The notes beneath the pieces are model-generated. The model made no database searches. It had not been told where the DNA came from and was given only the letters and a program-made list of their open reading frames with translations. Both the position numbers and the translations under genes were made by a program. 64,000 bases of DNA from VXNE01 sp965203615 (lineage in GTDB: Bacteria > Pseudomonadota > Gammaproteobacteria > Pseudomonadales > Azotimanducaceae), in NCBI GenBank assembly GCA_965203615.1, contig OZ241900.1:992001-1056000 (forward strand), in the 5' to 3' direction. Positions 1 through 7,708 of the stretch are shown in pieces. The first letter of the stretch is position 1; each line of letters starts with the position of its first letter.

Positions 1-300
1 GTCGCTTATCGCGACGATCCCGTGAGAATTCAGGCTCTGCACATGGCTGCCGGCAATGCCGGCGTAGACGGAATCGATTCTGCAACCGCCCATCAACTCC
101 GCTTCCTCCACCGCCCGCCGAATCGACTGGACGGTGGATTCGATATCCACGACCACGCCCTTCTTCAGCCCGGTCGAAGGATGCGAACCGATTCCGACAA
201 CCTCGACTCCGCCATCCGGTGCGACCTCACCCACGAGGGAGGCCACCTTGCTGGTGCCTATGTCAAGCCCGATGATCTTCCGTTTGCCGTTATCCGCCAC
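1..300 (-). CDS. ftsA: FtsA, N-terminal 100 residues (cut by window edge)
   Basis: This is the start of the actin-like ATPase that tethers FtsZ to the inner membrane and recruits the division machinery. The GTG start at 300 gives a 100-residue N-terminus with the actin-fold phosphate-1 loop (IIGLDIGTSKVASLVGE, residues 9-25), followed by the family's KKGVVVDIE segment and a YAGIAGSHV stretch typical of FtsA subdomain 1C. The reading frame is open to base 1, so about three quarters of the protein and its C-terminal membrane helix lie outside. It lies 87 bp downstream of ftsQ, in standard dcw order; ftsZ is expected just beyond the edge. The identification is firm; the GTG start is inferred from alignment to the family. 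Confidence 0.93.
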   Translation of the reverse strand, partial: MADNGKRKIIGLDIGTSKVASLVGEVAPDGGVEVVGIGSHPSTGLKKGVVVDIESTVQSIRRAVEEAELMGGCRIDSVYAGIAGSHVQSLNSHGIVAISD

Positions 301-387
301 AATTGGTTCCTCGCTTCGCTAATTGCTCGCCAGCAGTGCCCCGCTCGTTACACATGAACAACCGCACACGGTCGCAAACACGACCCC

Positions 388-1119
388 TCACCTTGTGTTC
401 CATGCAAGGGCTTCTTCCGCTAGTTCGTCTCGCCAACGAACAGCTACGCCACTGCCATAGCGCGCATCGATTCGATCAACCCTTCCCATCTGATGGTCCA
501 GCGCGTCCGCGTAGACCGCGAGCACGCGCTCGAGACGCCCGTTGATGTCTTCCGCACCAAGCATCACGGTCACGTCGTCCTCCAGAATCAACTCCCAGCC
601 GCCGACCTCGGTCTCCTGAAGCGACTTCAACGCCAGTCCGACATCCGCCAGCCGGGCGTTCAACTTGCCGTAGACCTGCATCGTCTCGGCGCTGGTGAAG
701 AGCGTTCCGGACAATTTCGGGAGCGCTTCCTCCGCGACCGGCAATCCCGGTGCACCGACGACTTCTCCCCCGGTCGTGACGAATTCCGCGTTGCCCCAAC
801 GTGCCGCGAGCGGCTCTCGCCTGACCGATACGTCAATCACGCCCGGTCCGGTTCGACTCACGCGCGTATCCCTGGTCCAGCCGAGGGCTTCGATCGCCTC
901 GACCACATCGACTACGCCGGTGACGGCCGAGTCCAGGGTGTCGATCACCGCGGCGCGGATCTCCTGCCGCTCGATGTCGGTCAACTCTCCCGCGATCCTC
1001 ACGAATTCGACCGGAGCCTCGAGGTAACGCCATACGACGGCCGTCGCCATTCCCACGACCGCTGTCATCATCAAGGCCGCAATCAAAGACCTGACGGGCA
1101 CAAACGATTCACGCCGCAT
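388..1119 (-). CDS. ftsQ: Cell division protein FtsQ
   Basis: FtsQ is a bitopic inner-membrane divisome protein bridging FtsA/FtsK to FtsBLWI. At 243 residues it is slightly short for the family. It has a short cytoplasmic N-terminus, one transmembrane helix (about 11-30), then a POTRA-like segment beginning VEFVRIAGELTDIERQEIR and a beta domain containing LKSLQETEVGGWELILED. A strong Shine-Dalgarno GGAGGAG lies 7 nt before the ATG. The start overlaps the murC stop by 11 bp, implying translational coupling. In many gammaproteobacteria ddl (and often murB) sits between murC and ftsQ; neither is present here. Confidence 0.92.
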   Translation of the reverse strand: MRRESFVPVRSLIAALMMTAVVGMATAVVWRYLEAPVEFVRIAGELTDIERQEIRAAVIDTLDSAVTGVVDVVEAIEALGWTRDTRVSRTGPGVIDVSVRREPLAARWGNAEFVTTGGEVVGAPGLPVAEEALPKLSGTLFTSAETMQVYGKLNARLADVGLALKSLQETEVGGWELILEDDVTVMLGAEDINGRLERVLAVYADALDHQMGRVDRIDARYGSGVAVRWRDELAEEALAWNTR

Positions 1120-2506
1120 TGCTCGACTCCTCCAGTCCCCGGGAAACCCGGCTCACATTCCCCGCCCCCTGAACGATCAGCACGTCGTCGTCCCGGAGCA
1201 GCGATCCCAACAGTTCCAGCGCCTCTTCCGGCGTTTCCGCGAACAGCGGATTCATGCCCCCGAAACGCCGAACGCCACGACACAGCGCCCTGCCGTCGGC
1301 ACCCGCGATCATGTCCTCGCCGGCCGCATACACCTCCAAGACCAGCAACAGGTCCACGAGCGGCAGCACCTTGACGAAGTCGTCATACAGTTCCTGGGTG
1401 CGCGTGTACCGATGGGGCTGATAGACCATCACCAGGCGCCGTTCGGGCCAGACGCTGCGGGCCGTTTCGATCACCGACCGCACTTCCGTGGGGTGATGCC
1501 CATAGTCGTCGACCAGCGTGATGAACTTGCCGTTCACCCGGCGCGACGCGACTTCAAACCGTCTGCCGACGCCCCTGAAACGTCGGAGCCCATCGATGAT
1601 GTGGTCGTCGGAAACCCCTTCTTCCGTTGCGACCGCAATCGCCGCGAGCGCGTTCAGGACGTTATGCAGGCCCGGCATGGGCAGTTCGATCTCGAGGTCC
1701 GCGCCGTTCGACCGCATCGCCCTGAAGGTCCAGCGCATCCCGCTCGCGACCACGTCCACCGCCCGAAAGTCCGCGTCGTCCCGCATGCCGTAGGTCAGAA
1801 CGGGGCGGGCGAAATCGCCGATCATCGAACGCACGTTGTCGTCGTCGATGCACAGGACCGCCACACCGTAGAACGGCAACCGGCCGACGAAGTCGAGAAA
1901 GCCGCGTTTCAGCCGCTCGAAGTCGTTGCGGTAGGACGACAGGTGGTCGCGGTCGATATTCGTTACGACGACCACCATCGGCTGGAGAAACAGGAACGAA
2001 GCATCGCTCTCGTCCGCCTCCGCGACGATGTACCGTCCGGCGCCGAGCCGGGCGTTGCGGCCTTCGCTCTTGAGCAACCCACCGATCACATAGGTGGGGT
2101 CCAGCCCGGCGCGTTGAAGGATCGCGGTGACAAGGCTTGTCGTGGTCGTCTTGCCGTGGGTGCCGGCGACCGCGATGCCATGCCTGTAGCGCATGAGTTC
2201 GCCGAGCATCGTCGCCCGCGACACCACGGGCACGCGCAGCTCGCGAGCCATGACCACCTCGGGGTTGTCTTCGCCGATCGCGGCGGAGACCACGACTACA
2301 TCGGCATTGCCAGCGCTGTCGCCGTCATGACCGATGTTGATGGGAACCCCCAGTCTCGCCAGGCGTTCCGTGTTGGCGGAGCGCACGATGTCCGAACCGG
2401 TAACGGCATAGCCCTGGTTCATGAGCACTTCCGCAATGCCGCACATGCCGGAACCGCCGATGCCGACAAAGTGAATGCTCCTGACGCGCCGCATCTTCGA
2501 TTCCAT
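1109..2506 (-). CDS. murC: UDP-N-acetylmuramate--L-alanine ligase
   Basis: MurC is the cytoplasmic ATP-dependent ligase that adds L-Ala to UDP-MurNAc, the first peptide-forming step of peptidoglycan synthesis. With the ATG at 2506 the protein has 465 residues. The N-terminal Rossmann domain has IHFVGIGGSGMCGIAE (11-26), the central domain carries the P-loop AGTHGKTTT (about 114-122), and the C-terminal domain includes VDDYGHHPTEV and YQPHRYTRT, both MurC signatures. The frame stays open upstream through a repeat array to 2833, but those 109 residues are repeat-encoded and the family N-terminus begins at MRRVRSIHF, so I reject the longer start. The ATG lies one base after the ftsW stop (TGAgATG). 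Confidence 0.95.
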   Translation of the reverse strand: MESKMRRVRSIHFVGIGGSGMCGIAEVLMNQGYAVTGSDIVRSANTERLARLGVPINIGHDGDSAGNADVVVVSAAIGEDNPEVVMARELRVPVVSRATMLGELMRYRHGIAVAGTHGKTTTTSLVTAILQRAGLDPTYVIGGLLKSEGRNARLGAGRYIVAEADESDASFLFLQPMVVVVTNIDRDHLSSYRNDFERLKRGFLDFVGRLPFYGVAVLCIDDDNVRSMIGDFARPVLTYGMRDDADFRAVDVVASGMRWTFRAMRSNGADLEIELPMPGLHNVLNALAAIAVATEEGVSDDHIIDGLRRFRGVGRRFEVASRRVNGKFITLVDDYGHHPTEVRSVIETARSVWPERRLVMVYQPHRYTRTQELYDDFVKVLPLVDLLLVLEVYAAGEDMIAGADGRALCRGVRRFGGMNPLFAETPEEALELLGSLLRDDDVLIVQGAGNVSRVSRGLEESSNAA

Positions 2507-2507
2507 C

Positions 2508-3905
2508 TCAGCGCCTCGCATGGGACAGACGTGTCCGGGGAGCGCCAGCGACCGGGGGCGCTTGGTCCATGGGCGACGAGCGGGGCCGGGCCACAGGCGA
2601 AGCCGAAGGCGCCGACTGTGGGGCACTCGCATGGAACAAACGCCTCCGGGGAGCGCCAGCGACCGGGGGCGCTTGGTCCATGGGCGACGAGCGGGGCCGG
2701 GCCACAGGCGAAGCCGAAGGCGCCGACTGTGGGGCACTCGCATGGGACAGACGTGTCCGGGGAGCGCGAGCGGCCCGGCGCGGTTGTTGCCTGGGCGACG
2801 AGCGGCGCCGGGCCACGGGCGAGGCACTCGCACGCCCGTCGCCCTCCAGGTGCGTCCTGAAGGCCAGCGCCATGAGCCCGGCGCACACCAGCAGGCTGTT
2901 GCCGCCGAAACTGATGAATGGCAGGGTCAGCCCGGTGGTCGGCAGGACGCCGGTATTGACGCCGACATTGATCAGCACCTGTGCGCCGATCACGAGGCCG
3001 GCGCCGTAGGCCAGGTACGCTCCGAACATCCTTCCCTGGTCCGCGGCGGTGCGCGCGATGGAGAAGGTGCAGAGCACGAGAAACGCGAGCAGCAGGAACA
3101 GGGCGCCGGCGCCGATCAATCCGAGTTCTTCCGCAACGACCGCAAAGATGAAGTCGTTGTGCGCTTCCGGCAGGTAGGAGAGTTTCTGCACCCCCTCGCC
3201 CAGGCCAACGCCGAACCATTCGCCGCGCCCGAAGGCGATGAGCGCCTGGGTCAACTGGTAGCCGCCGCCATGGGGCAGGGACCAGGGGTCCAGAAACGCC
3301 ACCAGGCGCTCCTCCCTGTAGACTTCCAGGCGCAGGAGAACGATGAGGGCGACCGCCGCCGCCCCGGCCACGCCGAGAAAGTGGCGCAGGCGCGCCCCCG
3401 CCAGAAACATGAGCCCGCCCGTCAGGAGCGCCAACAGCAGGGTTGTGCCGAAGTCGGGTTCGATCAACACCAGTCCCGCGAGAACGCCGGCCCACGCGAG
3501 CGGTCGCAGGAACGACCATATGTCGCTCCGCACATTGTCTCCGGCGCGCGCAAAGTACGCCGCGAGATAGATCGTCAACAGGAACTTGGCCGCCTCCGAA
3601 GGTTGCACCGTGAACGCGCCGAGCCAGATCCACCGGTGCGCGCCGCCTTCCTCGAGGCCGATCCCCGGAACGAGCACCAGGGCGCACACGGCGATGGCCG
3701 CGACCAGGCACCAGCGATGCAAGGACTCCCAGACGTGCAACGGCACTTTCGCGATTGCCGCGAAGACCACGAGCGCCGCCGCGACGAATACGCAATGCCT
3801 GGCGATATACGCGTCTGACGTGGCCGCCGACGCCACCATCACGGCGCCGGCGGCGAGCGCGGCAAACCACGCCATCAGTACGGTCGTGCCGAAACGGTCA
3901 TCCAT
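2508..3905 (-). CDS. ftsW: Lipid II polymerase FtsW with repeat-encoded C-terminal tail
   Basis: FtsW is the SEDS-family glycan polymerase of the division septum, paired with FtsI. Residues 1 to about 355 form the multispanning SEDS core, with EGGAHRWIWLGAFTVQPSE (85-103), IEPDFGTT (148-155), PEAHNDFIFAVVAEELGLIG (246-265) and LPTTGLTLPFISFGGNSLLV (321-340). A normal FtsW ends about here. Residues about 361-465 instead come from the tandem 111-nt repeat array at 2519-2833: an Arg/Pro/Ser-rich tail with repeating SASPVARPRSSPMDQAPPV units. The start overlaps the murD stop by 8 bp and the stop sits one base before murC, so the tail fills the slot where murG is usually found. Whether the tail is kept in the mature protein is unknown. 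Confidence 0.93.
   Translation of the reverse strand: MDDRFGTTVLMAWFAALAAGAVMVASAATSDAYIARHCVFVAAALVVFAAIAKVPLHVWESLHRWCLVAAIAVCALVLVPGIGLEEGGAHRWIWLGAFTVQPSEAAKFLLTIYLAAYFARAGDNVRSDIWSFLRPLAWAGVLAGLVLIEPDFGTTLLLALLTGGLMFLAGARLRHFLGVAGAAAVALIVLLRLEVYREERLVAFLDPWSLPHGGGYQLTQALIAFGRGEWFGVGLGEGVQKLSYLPEAHNDFIFAVVAEELGLIGAGALFLLLAFLVLCTFSIARTAADQGRMFGAYLAYGAGLVIGAQVLINVGVNTGVLPTTGLTLPFISFGGNSLLVCAGLMALAFRTHLEGDGRASASPVARRRSSPRQQPRRAARAPRTRLSHASAPQSAPSASPVARPRSSPMDQAPPVAGAPRRRLFHASAPQSAPSASPVARPRSSPMDQAPPVAGAPRTRLSHARR
2519..2833 (+). repeat. Tandem array of module alpha, 111-nt period, inside the 3' end of ftsW
   Basis: Three head-to-tail copies start at CATGGGACAG (2519), CATGGAACAA (2630) and CATGGGACAG (2741). 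The first two are almost identical over 111 nt; the third is degenerate. Each full copy contains GTGTCCGGGGAGCGCCAGCG, a CCATGG-centred segment and the 31-nt imperfect hairpin CCACAG...CTGTGG with a GCC-GAA-GGC tip. The unit is exactly 37 codons long, and no stop codon occurs in any of the six frames across about 2511-2830. On the minus strand the array is translated as the FtsW tail. There is no transposase and no target-site duplication that I could recognise. Confidence 0.93.
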
Positions 3906-5193
3906 GGGAACCTGCCGCTCTCTCGACCGCCGCCGCGAACGCATCGCCGCGGGCTTCGAAGTCGTCGAACATGTCGAAGCTGGCACAGGCCGGCGCCAAC
4001 AGCACGATGCCGCGGCCGCGTGCCGCCGCCAACGCTTTCGCAACGGCTCGATCCATGTCGCCTGCCCGGCTGACGGGGACGACGCCATCCAGCGCAGCCT
4101 CGATCCGCGGGGCGTCCCTGCCAATCAACACGACGTGTTTCGCATAACGCGCGACCGGGTTCTTCAACGGTTCGAACGATGCGTTCTTGCCGTCGCCTCC
4201 CGCGATCAGCACGATGTCCGGCTCTTCCTCGCCGAATCCGGCGAGCGCAGCGGAGCAGGCCCCCACGTTGGTCGCCTTGGAATCGTCGATACAGCGTACC
4301 GAACCGACCTGGCCGACGAATGCCGAACGGTGTGGAAGACCAGCGAAATCAAACACGTGTTCGGGCCGCCAATCGCTGCCGGTCAGCGAAGCGATCGCGC
4401 ACGCGGCGAGAACGTTGTAGGCGTTGTGACGACCCGCGAGCCGAAACGACGATTTCGGGAAACGTGCGCCGTCGATGATCAGCTCATCCCCCGCCAGGCG
4501 CCAGTCGGGGCTTTCGTCAAGGGCTATGGCGGGAATGCCCGGAGGCGGTCGCGTATTGCCGTCCCGACCGTTGTAGACGGCGGCGCGACAGCCGCAGTAG
4601 ACGCGGCGCTTGGCCTCGCGATACGCGGCGAACGATCGATGGCGATCCATGTGGTCCGCGCTGATATTGAGCACGGCGCCAATATCGAACGTTCCCGCGC
4701 CCATGCGCTCGAGCTGAAAGCTGGACAACTCGAGCACGTACCAGTCGACCCCGGAATCGAGCAGGTCGAGAGCCGGTACGCCCAGGTTTCCGCCGACGCG
4801 GACTTCGTTCTGTCCCCGGCCGAGGAGTTCCCCGACCATCGATGCCACGGTGCTCTTGCCGTTGGTGCCGGTGATGGCGATCACCGGCGCATTCGCGCGC
4901 ATGAGGAACAGGTCGATGTCGCCGAGGATCTGAAGGCCCGCCTGGCGTGCCGCCCGGGCGAGACAGTGGTCGAGACCCATTCCGGGGCTGATGACCGCGC
5001 GATCGAAGTCGGAGAATTTCACCGCCGCCGGATCGAGAACCTCCACGTCGGCAAAGCCCGCCCGCGCGGCATCGCGATAGGGCGGATCATCCCGCGTGTC
5101 GCAGACGGCGACCGGCACTTGCCCATGTAGGTGCCTGAGGCAGGAATAGCCTGTCGCCCCAAGACCGATGATCAACGTTCGATCCCCGGTCAT
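3898..5193 (-). CDS. murD: UDP-N-acetylmuramoyl-L-alanine--D-glutamate ligase
   Basis: MurD adds D-glutamate to UDP-MurNAc-L-Ala in the cytoplasm. The protein has 431 residues, close to the family norm. The N-terminal domain holds TLIIGLGATGYSCLRHL (6-22) and SPGMG (69-73); the central ATPase domain has the P-loop ITGTNGKSTVASMV (about 107-120) and NISADHMDRH; the C-terminal domain includes VLIAGGDGKNASFEPL. The stop overlaps the ftsW start by 8 bp and the start overlaps the mraY stop by 4 bp, so it is translationally coupled on both sides within the dcw operon. Confidence 0.96.
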   Translation of the reverse strand: MTGDRTLIIGLGATGYSCLRHLHGQVPVAVCDTRDDPPYRDAARAGFADVEVLDPAAVKFSDFDRAVISPGMGLDHCLARAARQAGLQILGDIDLFLMRANAPVIAITGTNGKSTVASMVGELLGRGQNEVRVGGNLGVPALDLLDSGVDWYVLELSSFQLERMGAGTFDIGAVLNISADHMDRHRSFAAYREAKRRVYCGCRAAVYNGRDGNTRPPPGIPAIALDESPDWRLAGDELIIDGARFPKSSFRLAGRHNAYNVLAACAIASLTGSDWRPEHVFDFAGLPHRSAFVGQVGSVRCIDDSKATNVGACSAALAGFGEEEPDIVLIAGGDGKNASFEPLKNPVARYAKHVVLIGRDAPRIEAALDGVVPVSRAGDMDRAVAKALAAARGRGIVLLAPACASFDMFDDFEARGDAFAAAVERAAGSHG

Positions 5194-6272
5194 CGGATCT
5201 TCAACGTCGACAAGCCGACGAGCACGAGGACCAGGGCGATGATCCAGAACCGCACGATGACCCGGGGTTCGGGCCAGCCCTTCAGCTCGAAGTGGTGATG
5301 GATCGGCGCCATGCGGAAGACCCGCTTTCCGGTGGCCTTGAACGACGCCACCTGCATGATCACGGAAACCGTTTCCAGCACGAACAGTCCGCCCATGATG
5401 AGCAGGACGATCTCGTGGCGAATGATGACGGCGACCACGCCAAGCGCCGCACCCAGCGCAAGGGCACCCACGTCCCCCATGAATACCTGCGCTGGATAGG
5501 TGTTGAACCAGAGGAATCCGAGACCGGAGCCGATGAGCGCACCACAGAACACGGCCAGCTCACCGGCACCGGCGACATACGGAATTTGCAGGTAGTTCGC
5601 GAACTCGATGTGTCCCGCCAGGTAGGCAATGAACCCCAGTCCGGCACTCACCATCACCGCCGGGAGAATGGCGAGGCCGTCGAGACCATCGGTCAGATTG
5701 ACCGCATTGCTCATGCCGACGACCATCAGGTAGGTGAAAACGATGAACCCCATGCCCAGGGGGATGGCCACCTCCTTGAAGAACGGCACGATGAGGCTCG
5801 TGTCGGCCGGCGTCGCAGCGAGTTCGTACAGGACGATGGCGGCGGCCAATCCCACGACGGATTGCCAGAAGTACTTCCAACGCGCCGCCAGTCCCCTGGC
5901 GTTGCCCTCCGACACCTTTAGGTAGTCGTCGTACCAGCCGATCACCCCGAAGGACAGCGTGACAGCCAACACGATCCAGACGTGCCGGTTGGCCGGGTCG
6001 CACCACAACACGGTCGTCAACAACGTGGTCACGAGAATCATGGCACCGCCCATGGTCGGTGTGCCCGCCTTCTGCAGGTGACTCTCCGGCCCTTCCTCGC
6101 GGACGCGCTGGCCAATCTGCAGGTGCGCCAGCTTGCGAATCATGACCGGCCCGAGCGCAAGCGATATCGCCAACGCGGTCAGTGCGCTCACCATCGTTCG
6201 GAAGGTGATGTACTGGAAGACGCCAAACACGCCGAGGTATTCGGACAGGAACTCGGTCAGGCGCAGGAACAT
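5190..6272 (-). CDS. mraY: Phospho-N-acetylmuramoyl-pentapeptide transferase
   Basis: MraY transfers phospho-MurNAc-pentapeptide to undecaprenyl phosphate, making lipid I at the inner membrane. The 360-residue polytopic protein carries the family catalytic signatures: GTPTMGGAMIL (70-80), GWYDDYLKV with the Asp pair (112-120), NAVNLTDGLDGLA (189-201), FMGDVGALALG (264-274) and the histidine loop APIHHHFELKGW (322-333). The ATG at 6272 lies 5 bp after the murE stop. murF normally separates murE from mraY; there is no room for it here. Confidence 0.97.
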   Translation of the reverse strand: MFLRLTEFLSEYLGVFGVFQYITFRTMVSALTALAISLALGPVMIRKLAHLQIGQRVREEGPESHLQKAGTPTMGGAMILVTTLLTTVLWCDPANRHVWIVLAVTLSFGVIGWYDDYLKVSEGNARGLAARWKYFWQSVVGLAAAIVLYELAATPADTSLIVPFFKEVAIPLGMGFIVFTYLMVVGMSNAVNLTDGLDGLAILPAVMVSAGLGFIAYLAGHIEFANYLQIPYVAGAGELAVFCGALIGSGLGFLWFNTYPAQVFMGDVGALALGAALGVVAVIIRHEIVLLIMGGLFVLETVSVIMQVASFKATGKRVFRMAPIHHHFELKGWPEPRVIVRFWIIALVLVLVGLSTLKIR

Positions 6273-6277
6273 TGGTG

Positions 6278-7708
6278 TTACGCCGCCTGCGCATCCAGCG
6301 CGGCTTGTGCGAAGCGCAGGTCGCTGTGCGGGACTCGCTCTCCCGCGATGTCCTGGAAGTCTTCGTGGCCCTTGCCCGCCACCAGTACGACATCGCCGGT
6401 TCGGGCGCGCTCGATGGCCAACCTCACCGCCGCCGGCCGATTCGGTTCGACGTTGTAGAAACCCGGCGACGAGAACCCGGCGGCGATGTCGGCAATGATC
6501 GAATCCGGGTCTTCCGTACGGGGATTGTCCGAAGTGACAATCGCTGCGTCCGCCCCCGCCTCGACGGCTTGCGCCATCATCGGCCGCTTGCCCGGGTCGC
6601 GATCGCCTCCGCAGCCAAAGACGCATATGAGCCGGCCGCCGAGATGACGGCGCACGGCAGCAAGGGCGGCAACGAGGGCCGCCGGGGTATGTGCGTAGTC
6701 GATGAAAACCGCCGGGGCCGAACAGTTCGGTGACGCCACGCGCTGCATGCGGCCCGGCACCGGCACCATGCAACGCATCGCCGCCACCGTCTCGTCCAGC
6801 GGCTTGCCGGCGACACAGACCGCGCACAGGGTTGCCGCGGCGTTGTAGAGTGAGAACTCGCCATACGATGGCAGCCAGAAGTGGCTGTCGCCCCAGGGCG
6901 TATGCCAGCGGCCGGTAATGCCGTGCGGATGGAAACCCGTATCCGACCAGGTCACCTCGGCATTCGCGGACTCGCCGTAGCCGATCGTTTCGACCCCGGA
7001 TTCCGCCGCGATGCTCCGGCCGAAGGAATCGTCGACGTTGACGATGACGGTGCCGACGCAGGGCATCTCGAACAGCCTGCGTTTCGCCGCGGCATACCGC
7101 TCCATGGTGCCGTGGTAGTCGAGATGGTCGCGCGACAGGTTGGTCAACGCCGCGATGTCGAACCGCACCGCCGCGACGCGATCCTGCTCCAGCGCGTGCG
7201 AACTGACTTCCATGGCCACCGTCCCGTGACCTTCGCCGCGCATTGCCCCGAGACGGCGCTGCACGGTGACCGCATCCTCGGTGGTCAGCGTGGTGCGGGA
7301 CAGGCGCGAGACACGGCCCCAGCCGATGGTGCCCATGTAGGCCGCATCGTCCAGCAGCGACGCGCATTGATACGCCACCGTCGTCTTGCCGTTCGTGCCC
7401 GTGACGCCAATACAGGTCAGGGCGGCGCTCGGATCGCCGAAGTACCGGGCCGCGATTTCCCCCTGCCGGACCCGAAGGTCGGTCAACACGACATTCGGGA
7501 CACTCGCGGCGACCGGTCGCTCGGAACACACCGCCGCCGCGCCGCGCGCGAGGGCTTCGCCTATATGCCGATGCCCGTCGTCCACGTCGCCGACGCAGGC
7601 GAGGAACAGGTCGCCCGGAGACACCCGCCTGGAGTCGTTGGCGATGCCGGTCACGACCGTTGCGCCACCCGTACCCAGTAACTCGTCTAGTGTTCTAGCT
7701 GACGTCAT
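6278..7708 (-). CDS. murE: UDP-MurNAc-L-Ala-D-Glu--meso-diaminopimelate ligase
   Basis: MurE adds the third peptide residue of the peptidoglycan stem. It has 476 residues. The P-loop is GVTGTNGKTTVAYQ (101-114), followed by MEVSSHAL (166-173) and IDYAHTPAAL (336-345). The substrate-selecting motif is DNPR (394-397), which in characterised MurE enzymes marks meso-diaminopimelate rather than lysine specificity, as expected for a Gram-negative. The start overlaps the ftsI stop by 4 bp (ATGA). The next gene is mraY; the murF expected between them is not in this window. Confidence 0.96.
   Translation of the reverse strand: MTSARTLDELLGTGGATVVTGIANDSRRVSPGDLFLACVGDVDDGHRHIGEALARGAAAVCSERPVAASVPNVVLTDLRVRQGEIAARYFGDPSAALTCIGVTGTNGKTTVAYQCASLLDDAAYMGTIGWGRVSRLSRTTLTTEDAVTVQRRLGAMRGEGHGTVAMEVSSHALEQDRVAAVRFDIAALTNLSRDHLDYHGTMERYAAAKRRLFEMPCVGTVIVNVDDSFGRSIAAESGVETIGYGESANAEVTWSDTGFHPHGITGRWHTPWGDSHFWLPSYGEFSLYNAAATLCAVCVAGKPLDETVAAMRCMVPVPGRMQRVASPNCSAPAVFIDYAHTPAALVAALAAVRRHLGGRLICVFGCGGDRDPGKRPMMAQAVEAGADAAIVTSDNPRTEDPDSIIADIAAGFSSPGFYNVEPNRPAAVRLAIERARTGDVVLVAGKGHEDFQDIAGERVPHSDLRFAQAALDAQAA

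Noticed and set aside
2507..2833. N-terminal extension of MurC from an upstream start
   Set aside because: The extra 109 residues are pure repeat translation, and the conserved MurC N-terminus begins at MRRVRSIHF.
1412..2860. Long plus-strand open frame antisense to murC
   Set aside because: It is a shadow of high-GC coding sequence; its protein has no recognisable domain and murC is clear on the other strand.
2475..3818. Plus-strand frames across the ftsW repeat array
   Set aside because: They arise because the repeat is open in all six frames and continue antisense to ftsW.
6273..6277. Fused or hidden murF between murE and mraY
   Set aside because: Only 5 bp separate the genes and neither protein has a second ligase domain.
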